10,541 bases of DNA. It comes from Bryobacteraceae bacterium. GTDB lineage: Bacteria; Acidobacteriota; Terriglobia; Bryobacterales; Bryobacteraceae. Position 1 is the stretch's first letter. Each line of letters begins with the position of its first letter. The notes beneath the pieces were generated by a model. It did not search any database and was not told the DNA's origin. It was given only the letters and a program-made list of their open reading frames with translations. A program made the translations under genes and the position numbers. This document shows positions 6,015 to 10,541 of this stretch, piece after piece. The stretch spans positions 1-10,541 of the forward strand of contig JANXXV010000652.1 in the NCBI GenBank assembly GCA_025350445.1, in the 5' to 3' direction.

Positions 6015-7952
6015 ATGACCGATCGGATCGACGGGTATCGAACTGTGATTCCAGGAATTGATTTCTGGAAGGACATGGTTCCGTGCCAGGCTGCATGCCC
6101 CGTTCACACCGACGCCGGCCGTTACGTTCAGCTTATTGCGCAGGGTGAATACGAAAAGGCCTATCTCACCGCGCGCTCGCCTAATCCATTCGCGTCAGTC
6201 TGCGGCCGCGTGTGCGCGGCTCCCTGTGAGGATGCCTGCCGGCGCGGCAAGATTGATGGACCGGTCAGCATTCGCGCCTTGAAACGGTTTGTGACCGAGA
6301 AGTTCGGTGTCGAATCGCTTGCTCCCGACACGCAGGCGAAGCTGCTCCAGATCGAGACCGAGCCCGGAAACAAAACACCGTGGCACCTTCCGATGTTGCG
6401 AATCAGCCGAAAGAACATGGCGCAGGGTCAGAAAGTCGCCGTGATCGGTGCCGGCCCCGCCGGCGTCTCTTGCGCGCACGATCTGGCGTTGATGGGCTAT
6501 CGGGTGACCATCTATGAGGCAAGTGAAGCGCCGGGCGGAATGATGGTCCACGGAATCCCGGAATTCCGGTTGAACCGCTCGGTGATCGATAAGGAAATCG
6601 ACCGCGTCATCGGCATGGGTGTCGAACTCAAATTGAACGCACCGCTGCGTGTGGGCTTCGGTATTCAACAATTGCGCGAGTTGGGGTTCCCGGCGATCTT
6701 CCTAAGCATCGGAACGCAGCGCGGCCGCGACTTGAACATCGAAGGCTCTGAGCTGGATGGGGTGGTGAAAGCCGTCGATTTCCTGCTGAATGTGAACCAC
6801 GGCTATCGCGTGAATCTCGGCCGCCGCGTGGTCGTCATCGGCGGCGGCCTGGTTGCGTTCGACGCAGCCCGGATGGCGTTGCGGACCGCACTTGAGGATG
6901 AACAGAACCGGCCGGGTGGCGAAGGCGTACTGGCTTCCGCCCTTGACGCGGCTCGTGCCGCGATCCGTGCCGGAGTGGCGGACGTCCGCATGGTCAGCCT
7001 GGAGTCGTTTGACGAGATGCCCGTCATGCGCTCGGCGCAGGGCCGTGAAGAGTTCGACGAGGCGCGCAGGGAGGGCATTGTTTTCCAGCCGCAGCGAAGC
7101 GCCAAGCGGTTTACCGGCGGGAACGGCCGCGTGCGGGCGGTCGAATTGATAGGCGTCCAGCGCACCTACGACCAGGATGGCCGCTTTAATCCCGTGCTGG
7201 ACCCAGCCATTGAAGAACAGCTCGAAGCCGACACAGTAATTCTAGCGATTGGCCAGCAAGCGGACGTTGCTTTTCTGAAACCTGAGGACGGCATTCAGCT
7301 AACACCACAATTCAGCATCAAGGTTGATCGGGACACGCTCGCCACCTCTGCGCCGGGAATTTACGCCGGTGGTGACGCCGCCTTCGGGCCGCGAAACATC
7401 ATCGACGCCATAGCCAACGGCAAGCGCGCCGCCCTGTCCATAGATAACTATCTGCGGGCAGTTGAAGAGAAAGCGGATTTCCGGCTTTCCGTAACCAAGA
7501 TCCCCACCCGGTCATACATTATGCCGGAGGACTACGACCACTTCGGCCGCCAGGCGCCTCCGACGATTGACCTAAACCGCCGCACAGGAATTTCCGAAGT
7601 GGAATCCAGCTATTCCGAGCCGGAGGCTCGGCGTCAGTCCGAGCGCTGCCTGCAGTGCCATGTCCAGACTATCTACGATCCGGAAAAGTGCGTGTTGTGC
7701 AATCGCTGCGTCGATATCTGTCCAAAGTATTGCTTACGGCTGGTGCCGGTCGAACAGCTCGATCTCGACCCCGGGGATGCACTGCGCGCGCGGCAATTCT
7801 ATGGCATGGACGACGCGGACAGTTCCGGATTGTCGGCAATGATTAAGGACGACGAGAAGTGCATTCGCTGCGGCTTATGTGCCATCCGCTGCCCCACCGA
7901 CGCGATGACGATGGAGGTTTTCTTTTATGAAGAGCATGAAGCTGTTTCGTAG
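6015..7952 (+). CDS. GltD-like FAD/NAD(P) oxidoreductase with extra C-terminal 2x[4Fe-4S] ferredoxin domain
   Basis: This 645-residue cytoplasmic flavoprotein resembles the small subunit of glutamate synthase and the N-terminal half of dihydropyrimidine dehydrogenase. N-terminal Cys24, 28, 63, 67, 71 and 75 form the Fer4_20-type iron-sulfur region (CQAACP, CGRVCAAPCEDAC). The FAD-binding Rossmann motif GAGPAG is at 145-150, and a second nucleotide-binding motif GGG begins at 276, for NAD(P)H. A late FAD motif (GIYAGGDAAFG) precedes the C-terminal extension, which has Cys545/548 and two classical [4Fe-4S] motifs: Cys559-562-565-569 and Cys616-619-622-626. About 450-480 residues is usual for GltD, so the ferredoxin tail is an addition. 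No glutamate synthase large subunit is near; the next genes are Rieske and cytochrome b, so a role in electron transfer between NAD(P)H or ferredoxin and the bc-type complex is more likely than glutamate synthesis (inference). The stop overlaps the Rieske gene by 26 bases. Confidence 0.93.
   Translation: MTDRIDGYRTVIPGIDFWKDMVPCQAACPVHTDAGRYVQLIAQGEYEKAYLTARSPNPFASVCGRVCAAPCEDACRRGKIDGPVSIRALKRFVTEKFGVESLAPDTQAKLLQIETEPGNKTPWHLPMLRISRKNMAQGQKVAVIGAGPAGVSCAHDLALMGYRVTIYEASEAPGGMMVHGIPEFRLNRSVIDKEIDRVIGMGVELKLNAPLRVGFGIQQLRELGFPAIFLSIGTQRGRDLNIEGSELDGVVKAVDFLLNVNHGYRVNLGRRVVVIGGGLVAFDAARMALRTALEDEQNRPGGEGVLASALDAARAAIRAGVADVRMVSLESFDEMPVMRSAQGREEFDEARREGIVFQPQRSAKRFTGGNGRVRAVELIGVQRTYDQDGRFNPVLDPAIEEQLEADTVILAIGQQADVAFLKPEDGIQLTPQFSIKVDRDTLATSAPGIYAGGDAAFGPRNIIDAIANGKRAALSIDNYLRAVEEKADFRLSVTKIPTRSYIMPEDYDHFGRQAPPTIDLNRRTGISEVESSYSEPEARRQSERCLQCHVQTIYDPEKCVLCNRCVDICPKYCLRLVPVEQLDLDPGDALRARQFYGMDDADSSGLSAMIKDDEKCIRCGLCAIRCPTDAMTMEVFFYEEHEAVS
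7913..7917 (+). promoter_or_regulatory. Ribosome binding site of the Rieske gene, inside the oxidoreductase gene
   Basis: GGAGG lies nine bases before ATG 7927 and within the last codons of the preceding gene. It supports 7927 over the in-frame ATG 7936, and indicates tight translational linkage of the two subunits. Confidence 0.7.
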
Positions 7953-8481
7953 ATCCGCCAAAGAATCCGTTGTTGTGGCGGGCGGCTCACCCACCAGGCG
8001 GTCTTGGATCGAGCGGATCGGCCTGGGAGCATTGCTCGCCTCCATCGCGGGCATGGGAACGGCGATGGTGCGCTCACTTGTACCGAATGTTCTATATGAG
8101 CCGCCGCGGCGATTCAAGGCCGGGTTGCCCGAGCAGTTTCCGGAAGGCGCGACGTTTCTCGAAGACCAGCGCGTCTTCGTATTCCGCGAGCAGAAGACCT
8201 TCTACGCAATCTCGGCTGTCTGTCAGCATTTGGGCTGCACCGTGAAGCTAGTCAGTCTCAACCAGCCGAAGACGATCACTGTCGACGGTCATCCGGTGGA
8301 GGAGCATCGTGAATTCCAGTGCCCCTGTCACGGCTCGAAATACTATGGCAACGGCGTCAATTATGCCGGCCCGGCGCCGCGGCCGCTCACCTCGTACCGG
8401 CTCGCGGTTTCGCCCGACGACGGGCAACTGATCGTGGATTTATCCCAGCCGGTGGATCGCGGTTTCCGCCTCTCGGTCTAA
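7927..8481 (+). CDS. Rieske [2Fe-2S] protein of a bc-type complex
   Basis: This 184-residue protein is the quinol-oxidising iron-sulfur subunit; its head sits outside the membrane and shuttles electrons from the Qo site to cytochrome c. A twin-arginine motif (T23 R24 R25 S W I) precedes one hydrophobic segment (about 31-53), an uncleaved Tat anchor as is normal for Rieske proteins. Cluster box 1 is CQHLGC (Cys99, His101, disulfide Cys104). Box 2 is CPCHGSKY (Cys132, His135, disulfide Cys134). The proline loop GPAPRPL is at 148-154. Ser137 and Tyr139 occupy the positions that hydrogen-bond the cluster and raise its potential in mitochondrial-type Rieske proteins. An insertion of about 20 residues separates the two boxes. 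The gene overlaps the oxidoreductase by 26 bases, and cytochrome b begins 10 bases after its stop, so the three are co-translated. Confidence 0.97.
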   Translation: MKSMKLFRRSAKESVVVAGGSPTRRSWIERIGLGALLASIAGMGTAMVRSLVPNVLYEPPRRFKAGLPEQFPEGATFLEDQRVFVFREQKTFYAISAVCQHLGCTVKLVSLNQPKTITVDGHPVEEHREFQCPCHGSKYYGNGVNYAGPAPRPLTSYRLAVSPDDGQLIVDLSQPVDRGFRLSV

Positions 8482-8491
8482 AGGAACCAGC

Positions 8492-9808
8492 ATGACTACG
8501 AAGAAATCCATCTGGGAGAGAGTTCTCTGGACCTGGAAACCGGCCACGGAGCGGGAAGCCGGAGACTCGGTAGTCCGCAACCTCCTTCTGCACTGGTTCC
8601 CGGCGAAGGTCAGCCGCGAAAGCCTGAGCTACTCCTATTCGTTTTGGCTTGGCACGGTCTCCGTGGTGCTCTTCGCGCTGCTAAGCCTGACGGGCATGGT
8701 TCTCATGTTCTTGTACGTGCCTTCCATCGAGCGCGCCTATCAATCCATAAAGGACCTCGAGTACGTGGTCTCCTTCGGCTCGTTTCTCCGGGCGGTGCAC
8801 CGCATTGGAGCCCACTTGATGGTGGCCGTCGTATTCCTGCATATGATGCGCGTATTTCTCACAGGGGCCTACCGCAACGGAACCGCCGCGCAGCAGAATC
8901 GCCCGCTCAACTGGGTCATCGGTATGATCCTGCTGCTGGTCACATTCTTCCTCTCCTTTACCGGCTATCTGCTGCCGTGGGATCAACTGGCTTACTGGGC
9001 AATCACGGTCGGCACGAATATCGCCAGCGCGGCGCCGGTCATCGGAGACCAGATCCGGTTCGTGCTGCTCGGTGGCAATCAGATCGAGCAGAATACGCTG
9101 ATCCGCTTCTATGTGTTGCACTGCTTCTTCCTGCCGGTGCTCGTCCTCTTTCTCTTTTCGTGGCATATGTGGCGCGTGCGGAAAGATGGGGGCCTCGCCT
9201 GCGTAGACCGGTTGTCGCTGGAGCAGAAGAGCGAGAAAACGGCGCCCGTGAAAGTCAAGACTTATTCCCTGCTCGGGCTGGCACGCGGGCGGTCGGTCCA
9301 CGTGGAGACGGCACTGGTCGATTACGACCGCCACACTGTTCCCAGCTCGCCGAACCTCACGCGCCGGCTTTTGGTCGTGACCTTGGTCACGATACTGGTT
9401 GTTTCAATCCTGGCGATGCTGGTGCCTACGCCGCTCGAGGCTCCGGCCAATCCCAATGTGACGCCCAATCCGGCGAAGGCGCCCTGGTATTTCCTGTGGC
9501 TGCAGGAACTGGTCACCGACACGACAATTCACATAGGAAGCGTGACCATTAACGGCGCACTGGTTGGTGGCATTTTGCTTCCGGGTTTGCTGATCCTGGC
9601 CGCGATCGCATGGCCGTATCTCGACCGCAGCCCCGCCAGCGCAGTGGGCGTGTGGTTTGCGCGGGCACGGACCCGGCAGAATCTCGTCTTCCTCGCGGTG
9701 GTCATCCTGATCCTGATTCTTACGATTGTAGGTACCTTCCTCCGGGGGCCGTACTGGAAATTTTTCTGGCCATGGGAGGCCTGGCCGCCCGTACCAAAGA
9801 ACTTCTGA
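8492..9808 (+). CDS. Cytochrome b, one-piece b6 plus subunit-IV type, with variant Qo motif
   Basis: This 438-residue membrane subunit carries two b hemes and the quinone sites. Seven TM helices are visible: about 50-75, 105-125, 143-160, 208-229, 293-311, 355-377 and 397-417, equal to b6 (four) plus subunit IV (three) in one chain, without the eighth helix of mitochondrial cytochrome b. Heme ligands are His103 and His117 in helix B, and His210 and His225 in helix D; the 14-residue gap in helix D is the b6-type spacing. GYLLPWDQ (158-165) matches the b6 cd-loop. The Qo motif, PEWY in canonical complexes, reads APWY (330-333), followed by LQEL. There is no Cys before residue 211, so the covalent extra heme of b6f-type complexes has no N-terminal attachment point. 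A charged cytoplasmic loop of about 60 residues (230-292) joins the two halves. AAGGA at 8481-8485, six bases before the ATG, is the ribosome site. Confidence 0.97.
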   Translation: MTTKKSIWERVLWTWKPATEREAGDSVVRNLLLHWFPAKVSRESLSYSYSFWLGTVSVVLFALLSLTGMVLMFLYVPSIERAYQSIKDLEYVVSFGSFLRAVHRIGAHLMVAVVFLHMMRVFLTGAYRNGTAAQQNRPLNWVIGMILLLVTFFLSFTGYLLPWDQLAYWAITVGTNIASAAPVIGDQIRFVLLGGNQIEQNTLIRFYVLHCFFLPVLVLFLFSWHMWRVRKDGGLACVDRLSLEQKSEKTAPVKVKTYSLLGLARGRSVHVETALVDYDRHTVPSSPNLTRRLLVVTLVTILVVSILAMLVPTPLEAPANPNVTPNPAKAPWYFLWLQELVTDTTIHIGSVTINGALVGGILLPGLLILAAIAWPYLDRSPASAVGVWFARARTRQNLVFLAVVILILILTIVGTFLRGPYWKFFWPWEAWPPVPKNF

Positions 9809-9818
9809 GAGAAAACAT

Positions 9819-10541
9819 ATGGACTCAAAGAACCGCGACACTCTTTGGATTTACGTTTTCGGCGCTGGGATGCTAGCTCTCACGGGCTATCTTTACTGGG
9901 AGCAGTTCACGCCCGGCTGGAAGGAGCATCAATCTGAGTTCCAGGACATGGTTGCCAGGAAGTTTGGGCAGCAGCGCGTGACAACGATTCCGGCCGGCAT
10001 CCAACAGGTCTGGGTGAAGGAAATAAATCGCACCGACCGCTGCACAACTTGTCATCAGGGAATCGAGTGGAAGGGCTTTGAGAGCGCCCCCAATCCTTAC
10101 CGCACGCACCCGAAGGGGATCCTCGAAAAGCATCCCATCTCCAAGTATGGGTGCACCATCTGCCACGGCGGCCAGGGTTACGCCACCACTGCGGCCGAGG
10201 CTCATGCGGTCGACGCCGAGCACTGGGAGCAACCTCTATTAGACTCAGAGGTCGCCAAAGCCTACTTGGTCAGCGACCGCAAGGCGCTGCTCCAGAGCAA
10301 CTGCAACGTCTGTCACCGCAACGATCACGAGACCAAAGGCGCTGATTACATCAACTCCGCCAAGCAACTGTTGCGCGACAAAGGTTGCCGCGCCTGCCAT
10401 ACCATCAACAACCGTGGAGGCGTCATCGGCCCGAATCTTACCTACATCGGCGATCAGAACCCCGAGCAATACAACTATGCGCGTATGCCGGGCAAGCCGT
10501 CTGTATTTGGCTGGCACCTGGCGCACTTCAAGGATCCGAAA
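9819..10541 (+). CDS. Membrane-anchored multiheme cytochrome c (N-terminal 241 residues; cut by window edge)
   Basis: The gene starts 10 bases after the cytochrome b stop, with a weak GAGAG site before the ATG, and is still open at the right edge. One N-terminal hydrophobic segment (about 8-26) lacks a clear cleavage site, so it is probably a membrane anchor with the rest in the periplasm. Four CxxCH c-heme motifs are present: CTTCH 75-79, CTICH 112-116, CNVCH 162-166 and CRACH 190-194. The last is followed by GGVIGPNLT, as in mono-heme c-type domains whose axial Met lies further on, here beyond the window. More hemes may follow. By position it should take the place of cytochrome c1 or f as electron acceptor of the Rieske protein and pass electrons to a terminal oxidase or soluble cytochrome (inference). 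It is unrelated in layout to c1 or f, so it is a non-homologous replacement, as is common in Rieske/cytochrome b clusters outside proteobacteria. Confidence 0.93.
   Translation, partial: MDSKNRDTLWIYVFGAGMLALTGYLYWEQFTPGWKEHQSEFQDMVARKFGQQRVTTIPAGIQQVWVKEINRTDRCTTCHQGIEWKGFESAPNPYRTHPKGILEKHPISKYGCTICHGGQGYATTAAEAHAVDAEHWEQPLLDSEVAKAYLVSDRKALLQSNCNVCHRNDHETKGADYINSAKQLLRDKGCRACHTINNRGGVIGPNLTYIGDQNPEQYNYARMPGKPSVFGWHLAHFKDPK

Noticed and set aside
5758..6018. 86-residue plus-strand frame ending in an ATGA overlap with the oxidoreductase start
   Set aside because: The 4-base overlap looks like coupling, but the sequence is Arg/Pro-rich, has no motif, and antiparallels the RIC-like remnant region; the overlap is probably accidental.
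1..10541. CRISPR arrays, tRNA or rRNA genes, insertion sequences
   Set aside because: I saw no regularly spaced direct repeats, no cloverleaf-like sequence, and no transposase motifs or terminal inverted repeats anywhere in the window.

Overview
The window looks like a chromosomal segment of a GC-rich member of the Acidobacteriota, probably a Solibacter/Bryobacter-type organism. This is inferred from gene content: a secreted CRTAC1-type FG-GAP/ASPIC-UnbV protein, a Ser/Thr kinase fused to a membrane anchor, a TolB-like domain and TPRs, and a menaquinol-type Rieske/cytochrome b cluster. No rRNA or other taxonomic marker is present.

Layout. (1) 1-1726, minus strand: a long open frame for a secreted seven-bladed FG-GAP/VCBS protein with a C-terminal ASPIC/UnbV domain. 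Its stop codon lies beyond the left edge. Its start overlaps by 8 bases the end of a 59-codon minus-strand ORF (1719-1898), which may be the 3' part of a gene frameshifted at a six-C run. (2) 1899-2479: a divergent intergenic region with no recognisable gene. (3) 2504-5467, plus strand: a roughly 990-residue zinc-ribbon/kinase/TM/TolB-like/TPR protein. (4) 5468-6014: mostly non-coding, but the minus strand at 5583-5750 keeps a recognisable fragment of a RIC/ScdA/YtfE-type di-iron iron-sulfur repair protein, apparently a decayed gene. (5) 6015-10541, plus strand: a tight operon of a GltD-like FAD/iron-sulfur oxidoreductase with an added C-terminal two-cluster ferredoxin domain, a Rieske protein, a one-piece b6+subunit-IV-like cytochrome b, and a membrane-anchored cytochrome c with at least four hemes, cut by the right edge.

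How the genes work together. Region 5 encodes the parts of a variant cytochrome bc complex: quinol oxidation at cytochrome b/Rieske, and periplasmic electron exit through the multiheme cytochrome c. The cytoplasmic flavin/iron-sulfur protein is translationally coupled to the Rieske gene and could link the quinone pool to NAD(P)H or ferredoxin. That link suggests quinol-driven reverse or confurcating electron transfer, but this is inference. The Qo-site motif is APWY where the canonical bc complexes have PEWY. The kinase and FG-GAP genes show no obvious functional link to the operon.
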